Below, piece by piece: positions 1 to 10,014 of a DNA stretch of 33,753 nt. The notes beneath the pieces are model-generated. The model did no database searches and was not told the origin of the DNA. It worked only from the letters and a program-made list of their open reading frames with translations. The stretch is taken from IMG/VR virus record IMGVR_UViG_3300035698_005223, positions 1-33,753 of that record; one strand, given 5' to 3'. Positions within the stretch are counted from its first letter, which is position 1. Every line of letters begins with the position of its first letter. Origin of the DNA: a virus. A program made the translations under genes and the position numbers.

Positions 1-1562
1 AAACCTACTGATTTATTTTCTGCTTGAATTAAATCTGCCATCATAGCTGTACCTGTAGCAGTACCTGTAACTCTACCTGCCATTGTAGCTTGTCCAACTC
101 TCTTTTCTACTCCTTTTGTTACATTCTTAATTGCATTGACACTATTAGAAGGATTTTTAAAAAACTTCATAGGTTGCATTATCTTTTTAATGATACCAGG
201 ATTCTTAGCTGTATTAGTTAACATTCTTGATCCTGTATTAAAAACTCCCCTAGAAACCATCTTAGTAAGTCCAGCTACAGGAACTATAAAACCAGATACC
301 TGTCCAACTATATCCCAATTTCTTTTAGATTGCATAATATCCCATTGATAAGCTGCAGGATCAGAATCTAATCTCATATTCTTTGATAAGTTGACAATAG
401 ACTCTCCCCATGCAGCAAGTCCATATGTCATTTCATCATATTCCCAATATTCACTATCACGTTTACGTAAATACTGAACATCATCATAATGAAAAGGCAT
501 ATATTTATATGCTCCACTTGGATCCATATATGGTTTTATAACTTCTCCTCCATCCATTAATATATCAACTTCTGCATTAGTAAAATTAGCTTTTGTTTTA
601 TCTACATTATCAGCATAAGGTTTTGCTCCTCCATCAGGTCCACCAACATTAAAATTAAATTCAGTATTATTACCAATAGTTTTCTCCCATTCATCTTGCC
701 CTTGTCCTATTCCTCTTATTCCTTTACCAATTAAACTTACTGTTCCTGCTAAAAAAGAATTCCAAAACTGATTTCTTCCCCCTTCAAATCCACCAGTATC
801 AAACCAATCTGTAGTACCACTCCAATTAAGTACATCTTTGTTATATGTCTTTCTCCTATCCTTAGAACTTTGTTCATATATATATGTCCACTCACCATTA
901 ACTTTTCTAGGTTCTAATGTTATAGGTTTTTTTATACTATTCCATTCTCCAAAACTAAGTGAATTAAAATCTTGTATTTCATATTTTCCTGTATCTTCAT
1001 TAAACATTCTAACAATTCCATTATTCTGTGCAGTTCTTTCTGTAGTTTCTTTTCTCATAGGTTCTTTAATAGTCCTATTTGGAGAATAAAACATAGTCTC
1101 AGACTGAAACATCATATTATCTATAACTGATGCTACAGGGTCTGGCCCACCTATACCATAAGCTTTTCTTACTCGATAAGTTGTTGTTTCTCTTACCTTT
1201 TCATAATTAATATTGTTGTAGAAGTTTACTTGATCTGCAGACTGTTTATACATTTGATCAAATTCTGACACGTTAAATAAACCTGTCTTTGGATCAGTAA
1301 ATCCTGCTCCATATTTTTCCTTTACAATATCATAAGAAGGTATATTTAATCTATAACCTTGTTTGGATACATCAAGAGGATTAGATCCTTGTGATATTAC
1401 ATCAAAATAATTCATCTGCTCTCCACTACTCCATGCACCTCCAATATTAGAAGCAACTTCTTTATTTGAGTTATCAGGTATCGGTGGATTTGTTGGCTTT
1501 ACAGTTCCTTTGGATTTAATACCCTCGGTTTTCTGTTCCCATAAATTCTTATCTTCTGGCAT
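1..1562 (-). CDS. Large virion/cargo protein, N-terminal 520 residues (cut by window edge)
   Basis: An uninterrupted frame runs from ATG at 1562 (MPEDKNLWEQKTEGIKSK) to the left edge; I checked every codon and found no stop. AT-rich DNA with an AAAAAAAAG stretch precedes the ATG, and the previous gene ends 17 bases upstream. It is hydrophilic to about residue 410 with DPVASVIDNMMFQSETMFYS and TEFNFNVGGPDGG-like segments, and then becomes basic and hydrophobic (IVGQVSGFIVPVAGLTKMVS, VTGTATGTAMMADLIQ), which could be a membrane-active or glycine-zipper region. Probably part of the giant cargo/ejection proteins of crAss-like phages. Its end is not visible. Confidence 0.75.
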   Translation of the reverse strand, partial: MPEDKNLWEQKTEGIKSKGTVKPTNPPIPDNSNKEVASNIGGAWSSGEQMNYFDVISQGSNPLDVSKQGYRLNIPSYDIVKEKYGAGFTDPKTGLFNVSEFDQMYKQSADQVNFYNNINYEKVRETTTYRVRKAYGIGGPDPVASVIDNMMFQSETMFYSPNRTIKEPMRKETTERTAQNNGIVRMFNEDTGKYEIQDFNSLSFGEWNSIKKPITLEPRKVNGEWTYIYEQSSKDRRKTYNKDVLNWSGTTDWFDTGGFEGGRNQFWNSFLAGTVSLIGKGIRGIGQGQDEWEKTIGNNTEFNFNVGGPDGGAKPYADNVDKTKANFTNAEVDILMDGGEVIKPYMDPSGAYKYMPFHYDDVQYLRKRDSEYWEYDEMTYGLAAWGESIVNLSKNMRLDSDPAAYQWDIMQSKRNWDIVGQVSGFIVPVAGLTKMVSRGVFNTGSRMLTNTAKNPGIIKKIMQPMKFFKNPSNSVNAIKNVTKGVEKRVGQATMAGRVTGTATGTAMMADLIQAENKSVG

Positions 1563-1579
1563 ATCTTTTTTTTATTTAA

Positions 1580-3568
1580 TTATTGTTCGTCAATTAACAT
1601 ATCTCCACCTGTAAATATTTGAATAGCTCCACTTTTTAAAGTATTACCAGCATCAGGTGTCAAGAACAGTCCATTATTAGGAACTTGTGTCCACGCATTA
1701 AATGTAAAAGAACTAGAACCAGTAAGTATTGTACCTCCTTGACCTTCTGCTTCCCAATTTGCAAATGTAGCTGCATTTTCTTCACCATATTTTGATGCTG
1801 ACTCTATAGCATCCCATACTTCATCAATATAATCATCATCAACAAAAAACCCTGCTTCTACCATAACTGCCATGCTCTTTCCTTGTATTTGTCCCAGTTC
1901 ATTCTTAAATAAACCTACATCTTTCTGGTCAGGAGTTTGCATATATTCGTTCTTAAAACCTTCTTCATTAAATAAGATAACATCTTTTAATCGTAATCCT
2001 CTATCTCCATCAAGAAGCATATCTCCATCTAACATCATAAAGTTACCATCAGGATTTCCAATCATAATCATACCTTCTGAATTAAAATCACCTAATGAAG
2101 TTACTCCAATAGATTGACCTGTACTTTCATTTTTACTGAATTTTATTCTTTCATTTAATAAAGCAATATTATCTTTGTTTAATTCTCCCAAAACTACTCT
2201 TGTATTCCAAAGAACATTTTTCTGTCCTTTTCCTACAGAGATAGTTGTCTCTCTATAATCATTTGCATTCTTTGTCTTTTGTATAGTATTAGCCCAATCA
2301 GTTGACATCTTTTTATTTTCTTTATTTTGACCTCCTGTTAAAGCATCTGCTCCTACTCCAAGACTTGTAGCAGTTTCATGACTACTTGAATATAATCGTT
2401 GTGACCAACCACGTAAATTACTATCAACAAATTCACCAAGAGTAACATTACCTGATCTAACGCCTACTCTTTGCATCTCCATCTTTCCTGTTTCTTTGTT
2501 TTCTCTAACTACACTTGTTACTCCATTAGTCTTTTGTGCCATATAATACTGTTGATGCATATCAGTTGTTTCTTCTTCTGTAAGTGTCTGCATAAAGTCA
2601 TTTACTGCTTTATTTATTTGTCCAAAATTATCACTATGTTTTACAGAACTATTTATAGCAAAAGTTACTAATTGTGGTATTTGATTTACTTTACCATAAC
2701 TTCCATCAGTTAATTGTTGAGTAGTACCTCCTGTACCAACCACTTGTTGATTCCAACCATAACCTGAACTACCTCCAGTAGTATATTTATTTGCTGCTGC
2801 ACTTATAAATGTTATACCTGCCTTTTTCCAACTACCTGTCATATATGTAGTCTGTTCTGTTGGTTTTAACATTTTACCATCACTATTTACCAAAGGCATA
2901 AACTCTTGTGAACGATAATACTTTTCCATAGTAGTTTCATGATTAGTAAAATCACCATCTTTATTTCGTTTAGCAATCATTGGACCATCCTCTGTCATAT
3001 TTACTATATTACCTCCTCGTTCATCTACGATATAATCTTCTTCTCCAACATTCCCTATATGCCAACCACCTTTTTTATCTACCCATTGAAATTGTTGTTG
3101 ATAGTTATCATTAAGTAAAAAGTTATTTTGAGCATTATTCTTTCGCATTTCTTCCATACCAAATGTCTGTGCTGTTTTATTAGCTTTTACCATTCCATTA
3201 TTTGCCATGTTATATTCTGCTGCGTCAGCATTAATTTGATCTAACTGCCCTAATAACATCTTCCATTCATCAGAAGCTTGTGCTTGTTTTATTCCACCCT
3301 TCTCTTTAACCAAAGCCGTTAACCCTGAAGATATAGAAGATGCTCCTGATAACATAGAATTTCTTGTAGAATATAAATCTCTTGTTTGTTGCATAAGACC
3401 TGTATCTTTTACATCATCAAGATTAAGTCCATCTAACGCTGTTTTACCGCCATATTGTTGAGCTAGCATTTGTGTAGCCATAGGATCACTAAATGTAGGC
3501 ATAGGACCAGACTTATAACCTAGATACATTGATTGTCCATTATTTGTTCCACCACCGAATAAACCCAT
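1580..3568 (-). CDS. Large cargo/virion protein candidate, 662 aa
   Basis: Unrecognised. I start at the ATG at 3568 (MGLFGGGTNNGQSMYLGYKS); the frame extends to 3616, but that would overlap the preceding gene by 29 bases and the extra residues (MVVLQQQQSKNLKQNI) come from non-coding DNA. AAACAAAATATT precedes the start. The N-terminal half is helical and Gln/Asn/Met-rich; the C-terminal half has mixed beta strands (GMIMIGNPDGNFMMLDGDML, NAWTQVPNNGLFLTPDAGN). It contains the short phrase EEDYIVDERGGNIVN. No enzyme motif. A place in the ejected cargo is inferred from position. Confidence 0.65.
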   Translation of the reverse strand: MGLFGGGTNNGQSMYLGYKSGPMPTFSDPMATQMLAQQYGGKTALDGLNLDDVKDTGLMQQTRDLYSTRNSMLSGASSISSGLTALVKEKGGIKQAQASDEWKMLLGQLDQINADAAEYNMANNGMVKANKTAQTFGMEEMRKNNAQNNFLLNDNYQQQFQWVDKKGGWHIGNVGEEDYIVDERGGNIVNMTEDGPMIAKRNKDGDFTNHETTMEKYYRSQEFMPLVNSDGKMLKPTEQTTYMTGSWKKAGITFISAAANKYTTGGSSGYGWNQQVVGTGGTTQQLTDGSYGKVNQIPQLVTFAINSSVKHSDNFGQINKAVNDFMQTLTEEETTDMHQQYYMAQKTNGVTSVVRENKETGKMEMQRVGVRSGNVTLGEFVDSNLRGWSQRLYSSSHETATSLGVGADALTGGQNKENKKMSTDWANTIQKTKNANDYRETTISVGKGQKNVLWNTRVVLGELNKDNIALLNERIKFSKNESTGQSIGVTSLGDFNSEGMIMIGNPDGNFMMLDGDMLLDGDRGLRLKDVILFNEEGFKNEYMQTPDQKDVGLFKNELGQIQGKSMAVMVEAGFFVDDDYIDEVWDAIESASKYGEENAATFANWEAEGQGGTILTGSSSFTFNAWTQVPNNGLFLTPDAGNTLKSGAIQIFTGGDMLIDEQ

Positions 3569-3587
3569 AATATTTTGTTTTAAATTT

Positions 3588-4403
3588 TTACTCTGTTGCT
3601 GTTGGAGTACCACCAAATTGACTTAGATGTGCTTGCATATAAGCGTTTATTGTTGCAGCATCTATTCCATCTTCAGCCATCCTAGCTAATACTTGATAAT
3701 AATTTCCTTTGTTTCTATTATCTAATCTTGCAGCTTCACCTTGGAATAAACTATTTGTTACTCCACTTAATCCTTCAGATATTAATTGTGAACGCATCAT
3801 ATTATCTTTAGCAAGTACTTGTTGTGTTTTCCACTCATTCTGATTTTCAATCATTGCATTCTTATTAGCTATTTGTGATGTAGCCTGTGCTTGTTTATTA
3901 ATAACACCTGTTTCTGCTCTATTCAATTTATCAATAGCATTTTCTTGTCCTGTTATAGCACCACCTACTGCTTGTATCCCTAAATTTGGATTACCATATC
4001 TCATAGCTATATCTCTTGCTCCACTATAAGCTCCACTCATTCTAGTATTGATACCTCGTAACATATCATCTCTGTTGAACTTAAATTCTGGTGTTTCTAA
4101 ATATGGTGCTTCAGGAGTTACTGGTGCATCAGTATTTATATTCTGTACCATAGATAAAGCATGAAGTCCAGCATCTACAGCAGACTTCTTTTTATAAAAC
4201 TTATCTATATCAGCAAGGTACTCTTCATCATTCTTTAACCAATCATAAGCTTCATTTTCTGAAGGCGATCCTTCTATATTAGAAGATTCCCATTCATTAA
4301 TAGGAGTTAATTCAGTAGGAAGATTACTTCCTATTTTTATTTCTCCTGCTCTTTTTGGTTTCATACGAGTAATTGGATCTACTCTATCATTTAAAATTGC
4401 CAT
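3588..4403 (-). CDS. Helical internal virion protein candidate, 271 aa
   Basis: Unrecognised. After a disordered N-terminus (about 1-60) the protein is almost wholly helical and rich in Gln, Asn and Ala, with the segments YSGARDIAMRYGNPNLGIQ, ITGQENAIDKLNRAETGVI, and SLFQGEAARLDNRNKGNYYQ. Such long polar helices are typical of internal or ejected virion proteins and of tail-needle proteins. The order muzzle, Gly-rich protein, this gene and the two large genes that follow resembles the cargo block of crAss-like phages. Spaced 12 and 19 bases from its neighbours. Confidence 0.65.
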   Translation of the reverse strand: MAILNDRVDPITRMKPKRAGEIKIGSNLPTELTPINEWESSNIEGSPSENEAYDWLKNDEEYLADIDKFYKKKSAVDAGLHALSMVQNINTDAPVTPEAPYLETPEFKFNRDDMLRGINTRMSGAYSGARDIAMRYGNPNLGIQAVGGAITGQENAIDKLNRAETGVINKQAQATSQIANKNAMIENQNEWKTQQVLAKDNMMRSQLISEGLSGVTNSLFQGEAARLDNRNKGNYYQVLARMAEDGIDAATINAYMQAHLSQFGGTPTATE

Positions 4404-4415
4404 AATATTTATTTT

Positions 4416-5045
4416 TTAATAGTTAGGATCTGTAAATAAAGGACTGTTCCAAAATCCTGTATTACCTTCTTCTTTTGATTTTCTCATTCTTTCTTTGTCA
4501 TAATCACTATAACCTTGATCACCACCCTTTCTTTCTGAAATAGGTTTAGGAGTAAGGTCTTTATTAAAAGTATTCAATATATTATTAAATATACTTGTTT
4601 TTTCAGGTTGTAATATATCAGCATCCATTTCAGGAGGTCCCATTAAATCATTAGGCGACTTATTAAATAAGTTCTTTCCAAATTCTGCACCCTTTTCTCC
4701 TAACTTATCAAATCCCCCTAAAGCACCTGTTATACCAACTGCTACATCCGCTAATGGATATACTTGTTCTAATGGATCATCTAATACAACTTCTCTTTCT
4801 GTCCTTCTCTCCATATCAAAATCATCTTTCCTATAAGCATTAAATGGATTGGGTGCTTTATAATCAGAATACTCTTTCATCCTTGTTGCTGCTTCAGGTG
4901 CTATAGCATCTCCAGCTAATCCTCCTAGTTGATATCCTAATTGAGGACTTCCAAGTAATGTTCCTGCTATTCCACCTACGGCTCTACCGCCTAATCGTGC
5001 TGAGTTTCTTCCTGCATTTGCTCCAAATGAATTATATAAAGGCAT
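4416..5045 (-). CDS. Gly-rich protein, candidate ejected/cargo protein, 209 aa
   Basis: The N-terminal 55 residues are Gly/Ala/Leu-rich with regularly spaced Gly (RLGGRAVGGIAGTLLGS, GYQLGGLAGDAIAPEAATRM), a glycine-zipper pattern that can insert in membranes or pack helices. A second short one stands at about 105-125 (VAVGITGALGGFDKLGEKG). The C-terminal part is hydrophilic, disordered and ends in GFWNSPLFTDPNY. Glycine zippers are common in proteins that phages eject into the envelope of the host. Gap to the muzzle gene: 30 bases. Confidence 0.65.
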   Translation of the reverse strand: MPLYNSFGANAGRNSARLGGRAVGGIAGTLLGSPQLGYQLGGLAGDAIAPEAATRMKEYSDYKAPNPFNAYRKDDFDMERRTEREVVLDDPLEQVYPLADVAVGITGALGGFDKLGEKGAEFGKNLFNKSPNDLMGPPEMDADILQPEKTSIFNNILNTFNKDLTPKPISERKGGDQGYSDYDKERMRKSKEEGNTGFWNSPLFTDPNY

Positions 5046-5075
5046 ATCTTTAAAATTTTGTTTATCAGTTAATTA

Positions 5076-8000
5076 CTATGAATTACTATCTATATAATTA
5101 GTCAAACAACTTTTGACAAAGGTATAATTATTTTGATCGTATGTCAAGTTTATTTTCAACCATGTTCCTTTTAATGATGAATCTGTTTCAAATTCTTGTG
5201 TAACTCCATCAGTCTTAACACTAAATGGAACTTTCCAATGATCTTCTAAATATTGAGGCAAGTACCAAAACCTAGTTGTGTCATACCATAAACCTAGTGT
5301 AGAAATTTGATTTTCAGTAGAATAGACTGCTCTAGCGAATGGAATTTCCTTTGAATCTAGTTCATATGATAGGTAATTCTTCTCTACTAATGAACCTAAT
5401 ACATCTGGAGTGTTACCTGTAACTATAAAAGATAACTCCATTTCACGAGGTGTTCCATAGAGTAACAAGTACTGTCCTTGTCTGTTATGTAGGTATGAGT
5501 CCCAGTAATTAGTGTTCTGTTTGAAGGAATAGAAGTCTTTATTGATTTTAATGTAAAAATCTGAGTTATAGTCATTTTCAGATAAAAAGGCATCTAGTGT
5601 TTCAGTAAAGACCAAGCTTCTTTCCATTCCTAATATATCTTCTTGTCTTTGTTTCTTTAAAGTAAATATAACTTCTCTTGAATATTCATCATATCCACAA
5701 GTAATATCAAACCCAAATGGTTGAGATACTATATCTGTTTTAAGAGTTTCTTCATCATGTAAATCTCTTATCCATGAACTAACCATTTTACGTTCTGATA
5801 ATGGTTCTCCTACAAAAGCATAAGACATTCCTACATCTTGTAAAGAAGCTCTCCATATCATAAGATGTCTATTAATATCTACTCCATAAAAACCTGTTCC
5901 TGCTTCTATAACATGTTCTCTCTTTGTTATACCATAACTACCTATTTTACGAGCTTGTGGTGATAGAACATCACTAAATCCTACTGCTATCTCTCCTGAA
6001 GAAGAAGGTATATTAAATTGGTTCTTTTCAGTAGTATGTTCGTTAATAGCATTTTCTTGTACTGTAAATAAATTACCTGTTGATAATATCTTTCTTATTG
6101 GACCTCTATCAAGTTCATAGTCTTGATAAGAAGCTTCATCAATAAATCTATATACATCTGTATAAGAATTTTCATTGATCTTACCAGAATATCTTACTCT
6201 TGATACTTTTCTTTTTGGATCGAATGGTATAAGGCTATCCCAATGTTGAAACTTCTTATCTGATAATGTCTCAGAATTACCAAGGTTAACAAGGAATGAT
6301 TCTATATCTCCATCTTTATATGCTCCTTTACTAAACTTAAATTTCTCTTGTTCTGGGAAGAATGTAGTATCGTTCCCTGAATATCTCATAGCTGTATTTA
6401 TAGCACTTTCTACTACAATACTTAATGTTACTCCATGACTAAATAATACCTTTTTAGTACAATTTCCTTTAGGATTATCATATTGATCATCATCAAGCCC
6501 TACAGTATCCCAATCATTATGAATATCATCATACCCAAACTTACTTCCTGTCCAACTCATTTGTTTAAAATAAGTTCTTTGTAAGAAGCAATCTCCTTGA
6601 TAACGTATAAGATTAACTAAACCTGCACCATCAGTTTGAAATGGTTCTCCACTTCCAATAATACTATATAGTGTATTAATAGGTTCATATACATTCTTAA
6701 TATTAATAGCATCTGGATTAACATTATAAAGGTTACATATATCTAAATTATTATTTCCTGTTCCTACTGGATCATTATAAAAATCTGAATTATGTATCGC
6801 CATATATTTAGGAGTGTACATTCCTCTAGTTGACCAAAGCTTATCTCTTCCTGCATCTCTTTGTGCATAAAAAAGAGTATTAGCAGGATTCTCCCAATAG
6901 TCAGTAGAATGATTAATAAAATCTTCATCTACAGATATAGGATTTTGTACTGTATTAATTTGTGCTTCTCCTACTTTCTTTATTTTAGTTAAAGGTTCTT
7001 GTCCGTAATAAAATGCCTTTCCAACAGAGATTAAACTACTATATTCATAACCATCAACAACATCATAAAAGAAGTTTAATGGTAACATGTAATCTTTATA
7101 AGCATCTATATAATAAGCAGAAGCTGTATTATTAGGAGGTCCTTCACTAACTGTATCCCAATTATAAACACCTCTAGTTACTCTTGTTTTAGCAACTCTA
7201 GTTAAATAATTAATATCTTCTATATCATTGATTTGTCTAAACATAAAGTCAGGAGAATAAAAACCATAATAAGAAGGCTCACAAAAGAACCTTGATGAAT
7301 AATTCTTTACAAATTCTCTTTGATTACATGTTCCTGTTACATCCTTTTTAAAATAAGTCATAGGAGTATAACCTCTAAATATAGGCATCATAATCTTTCT
7401 GTACTTAGCATCTATATCTTCTTGTGGATCATATCCCATTGGGAAATAATAAGTAGATTCTACACCCCATGGTTGTTCCATTTCACTCATCATCTGTCCA
7501 TAATCATATCCACCTGTTGCACTAGGATCATTTGTTGGATGTGGATTACCAATAATTCCTCTACCTTGTCCATACATAAAATCTGAACCTTTTACATCAA
7601 CAAAACCAGTATATCCTGCTGTACCATCTGTAAGTGTTGGAGTAATAGAACAATCATCAGTATATCCTGCTGAATATTGATTACCTTGTGCTCTACATCC
7701 TGCTATCATAAGTCCTTGATAACGTAAATTTTCATACCTATCTCCTCTTACAATAAATATCTTTCTTACATTAGTATTTATCCATGCTCTTTGTTCGGCA
7801 GTAGCCATATCAGAAGGGACAACACCTGTCAACCAATCTACTGCTTTATCAAAATCTAATTCTACACCAAGAATATGTATTTCATTTCCTATAAATCCAT
7901 TACTTACTACTTGTGTTGGAAACCTTATAATTCCTTTATCATTTACAGAGGAAGTATTAAAATCATATTGATTTTCTATTTCTGCATTATTAAAATAAAG

Positions 8001-9377
8001 AGCATCTATCCCTTTTACAGGATATGCAGGTGACATATTACTATCTTCAAGTTCAAATACTAAAGCATAAGGATATGATTCAGTTCTAAAGTAACCTACC
8101 TTATCATATACCTTCTTATAGTCTTGATATTGTAAATTACCTATTGTTGTTGTTCTTAAAGGGCTAGCATCCATTGTTGCATCATCATTCCAATATAATC
8201 TAACATGAGCAGCAAATTCTTTTAACGCTTCATTATTAAGGTCTATCTCTTTCCAATTACCACCATAATATCTATTAGCGTGTTGTGTATGTGTATATGA
8301 TATTTGATCGTATGCTAAAGCTTTTATAATTTCTCCTACATCAATATCTGTTGCAGCTTCATATCCTGTTATAAGAACGTCTTGCGTTGTTCCTGTTATC
8401 TCAATATACTTAGTTAATACTTTTCTCTCTTTTAATACTTCAACATCACCATACATTCTTACATACGATACCTGAAGGTATTTATATGTTGTATCTAATT
8501 CATCTAATGTAAACCTTATTAGTTTATCAGATATTATATTTGGATCACCACCGCTTATAACAGCATAAGTATTTCCACCATCATATATCTGTACAGGGCC
8601 ACTCTCTGCTACAAAATAAGTATTGTTAAAATCTTCTGTTACATATCTAAAGTAAATGATATAGTTCCCATATTTAAGAATACCACCACCTTGTAATTCA
8701 AAATTAGTTATTTCAGGTCTTGAATTACATTGTAGGAATTGATTAAGTCTTGATTTAAAATCAGCATCAGAATAAACATTAGTATCAATAACATCTCCAT
8801 CTTGATTAAACCCACTATTGACTACTCTGTTATAAGTTTCTCCATCACAAATATAAATGTTTACTGAATCATCATAAGTTATCCTAGTAAAGACATCTAC
8901 TTTGTTTTCATCATCATACTTGAATAAATCACTTCTAAAGGCTTCTCTTGGATTTAATGGTAAAGTACCTGTCCAATTGTATAAAGGCTGGTAAACAGAT
9001 TTAAAACCTGTTAATACAGCATTAAAGTTAAATTGATTTGATAATGGTAAGTAATTATACTTCTGTGGAGAAGGATATGTTCCTACCTCTGTCTGTAGTG
9101 TTTGTTCATTATAAGACACTATATAAGCTATACCATTATGTGAATCATAGCCTATAGGTTTAAACCCTTCTGATAAAGTAAACTCTTGTCCATTACCTAC
9201 AATAGCACCAGTACTGTCTACATTAGTATTCCCTAACAAAGGAGTAATAACTAAATTATTATTCCTTGATACTATTCTTATATTTTTTGTTGGAAATACC
9301 CATGATTGATTATCCATCTTTGAAGGATCAATATCTGATACTACTCCTTTTGAAAATAAATTTAATATTCTTTTCAT
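5076..9377 (-). CDS. Tail muzzle/stabilisation protein, 1433 aa
   Basis: Largest complete gene. The beginning (MKRILNLFSKGVVSDIDPSK, followed by WVFPTKNIRIVSRNN and PIGYDSHNGIAYIVSYNEQT, GTYPSPQKYNY) is the characteristic N-terminus of the tail 'stabilisation'/muzzle proteins of crAss-like phages, which form the distal tail hub around the DNA exit. The long rest is beta-rich with many Tyr, Asp and Asn, consistent with repeated beta-propeller-like or plug domains. No catalytic motif is visible. A short (5-base) gap separates it from the last ring gene. Length is in the range of that family (roughly 1000-1500 residues). Confidence 0.78.
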   Translation of the reverse strand: MKRILNLFSKGVVSDIDPSKMDNQSWVFPTKNIRIVSRNNNLVITPLLGNTNVDSTGAIVGNGQEFTLSEGFKPIGYDSHNGIAYIVSYNEQTLQTEVGTYPSPQKYNYLPLSNQFNFNAVLTGFKSVYQPLYNWTGTLPLNPREAFRSDLFKYDDENKVDVFTRITYDDSVNIYICDGETYNRVVNSGFNQDGDVIDTNVYSDADFKSRLNQFLQCNSRPEITNFELQGGGILKYGNYIIYFRYVTEDFNNTYFVAESGPVQIYDGGNTYAVISGGDPNIISDKLIRFTLDELDTTYKYLQVSYVRMYGDVEVLKERKVLTKYIEITGTTQDVLITGYEAATDIDVGEIIKALAYDQISYTHTQHANRYYGGNWKEIDLNNEALKEFAAHVRLYWNDDATMDASPLRTTTIGNLQYQDYKKVYDKVGYFRTESYPYALVFELEDSNMSPAYPVKGIDALYFNNAEIENQYDFNTSSVNDKGIIRFPTQVVSNGFIGNEIHILGVELDFDKAVDWLTGVVPSDMATAEQRAWINTNVRKIFIVRGDRYENLRYQGLMIAGCRAQGNQYSAGYTDDCSITPTLTDGTAGYTGFVDVKGSDFMYGQGRGIIGNPHPTNDPSATGGYDYGQMMSEMEQPWGVESTYYFPMGYDPQEDIDAKYRKIMMPIFRGYTPMTYFKKDVTGTCNQREFVKNYSSRFFCEPSYYGFYSPDFMFRQINDIEDINYLTRVAKTRVTRGVYNWDTVSEGPPNNTASAYYIDAYKDYMLPLNFFYDVVDGYEYSSLISVGKAFYYGQEPLTKIKKVGEAQINTVQNPISVDEDFINHSTDYWENPANTLFYAQRDAGRDKLWSTRGMYTPKYMAIHNSDFYNDPVGTGNNNLDICNLYNVNPDAINIKNVYEPINTLYSIIGSGEPFQTDGAGLVNLIRYQGDCFLQRTYFKQMSWTGSKFGYDDIHNDWDTVGLDDDQYDNPKGNCTKKVLFSHGVTLSIVVESAINTAMRYSGNDTTFFPEQEKFKFSKGAYKDGDIESFLVNLGNSETLSDKKFQHWDSLIPFDPKRKVSRVRYSGKINENSYTDVYRFIDEASYQDYELDRGPIRKILSTGNLFTVQENAINEHTTEKNQFNIPSSSGEIAVGFSDVLSPQARKIGSYGITKREHVIEAGTGFYGVDINRHLMIWRASLQDVGMSYAFVGEPLSERKMVSSWIRDLHDEETLKTDIVSQPFGFDITCGYDEYSREVIFTLKKQRQEDILGMERSLVFTETLDAFLSENDYNSDFYIKINKDFYSFKQNTNYWDSYLHNRQGQYLLLYGTPREMELSFIVTGNTPDVLGSLVEKNYLSYELDSKEIPFARAVYSTENQISTLGLWYDTTRFWYLPQYLEDHWKVPFSVKTDGVTQEFETDSSLKGTWLKINLTYDQNNYTFVKSCLTNYIDSNS

Positions 9378-9382
9378 AACTT

Positions 9383-10012
9383 TTAATCAAATGATTTATT
9401 AAATAATTTCATATAGCCTAACTTAGGTATCATATTAGCCTTTATCATCATTGTCTTTTGTATATCTAATCTATCTTGTGTATCAAAGATATTAGCCCTT
9501 GCTTCTCTAATTAAATTAGAAAACTTATCATCCATAACACTCCATACTTGTGCTTGGAATTGAGGAGTACCTAAATCACCTTCTAACTTAGAACGTAAAC
9601 AATATATTTCACAAGCTACTATATACCCTTTAGGGATTAAATACAAGCCTTCGTCATTAATAGGAGAACCATAATAGTTAATACAAACTTCTTCAGGATA
9701 AGAAGTAGATACTTCTAATCTTAAATAATGACCTTCTAGTCCATGCTTGTTATATTTCAAATAACCACCACTATTATAAACATCAAGTAACCTATTAATA
9801 TTACAAGGTAGCTGTACCATTCCTGTTGTTTGATCTACAGAACATATTACTCCTTCATATTGTGCCATCTTCTCTACATCTTTAATATAGTTCCGGACAA
9901 CATCATCACACCACACTTCTACATCGCCTGGATCCCATGTGAAGTTCTTGTATTTTCTTGTTACATCTGCTAATATTCGGTGAAACGTTACGTATAAATG
10001 TGAATAGTCCAT
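9383..10012 (-). CDS. Ring protein of the tail neck, 209 aa
   Basis: The N-terminal helix region (MDYSHLYVTFHRILADVTRK) with a beta segment LPCNINRLLDVYNSGGYL (about 68-86), and the central motif INYYGSPINDEGLYLIPKGY followed by IVACEIYCL (about 112-140) is the 'Y.G...DE.GLP.IP..Y..AC..YC' pattern that I associate with crAss-like ring proteins. The C-terminal part is helical (IREARANIFDTQDRLDIQ). It lies directly ahead of the muzzle gene (5-base gap). Likely the last ring, joining the neck to the muzzle. Confidence 0.75.
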   Translation of the reverse strand: MDYSHLYVTFHRILADVTRKYKNFTWDPGDVEVWCDDVVRNYIKDVEKMAQYEGVICSVDQTTGMVQLPCNINRLLDVYNSGGYLKYNKHGLEGHYLRLEVSTSYPEEVCINYYGSPINDEGLYLIPKGYIVACEIYCLRSKLEGDLGTPQFQAQVWSVMDDKFSNLIREARANIFDTQDRLDIQKTMMIKANMIPKLGYMKLFNKSFD

Positions 10013-10014
10013 AA

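Noticed and set aside
838-1089. Plus-strand open frames throughout the window
   Set aside because: They all lie opposite long minus-strand genes with clear protein patterns, have odd Ser/Leu/Ile/Phe-rich composition and no supporting motifs.
3569-3616. Sixteen-residue N-terminal extension (with QQQQ) of the 662-aa protein
   Set aside because: It overlaps the end of the preceding gene, whereas the ATG at 3568 lies in the short gap with the usual A-rich leader.
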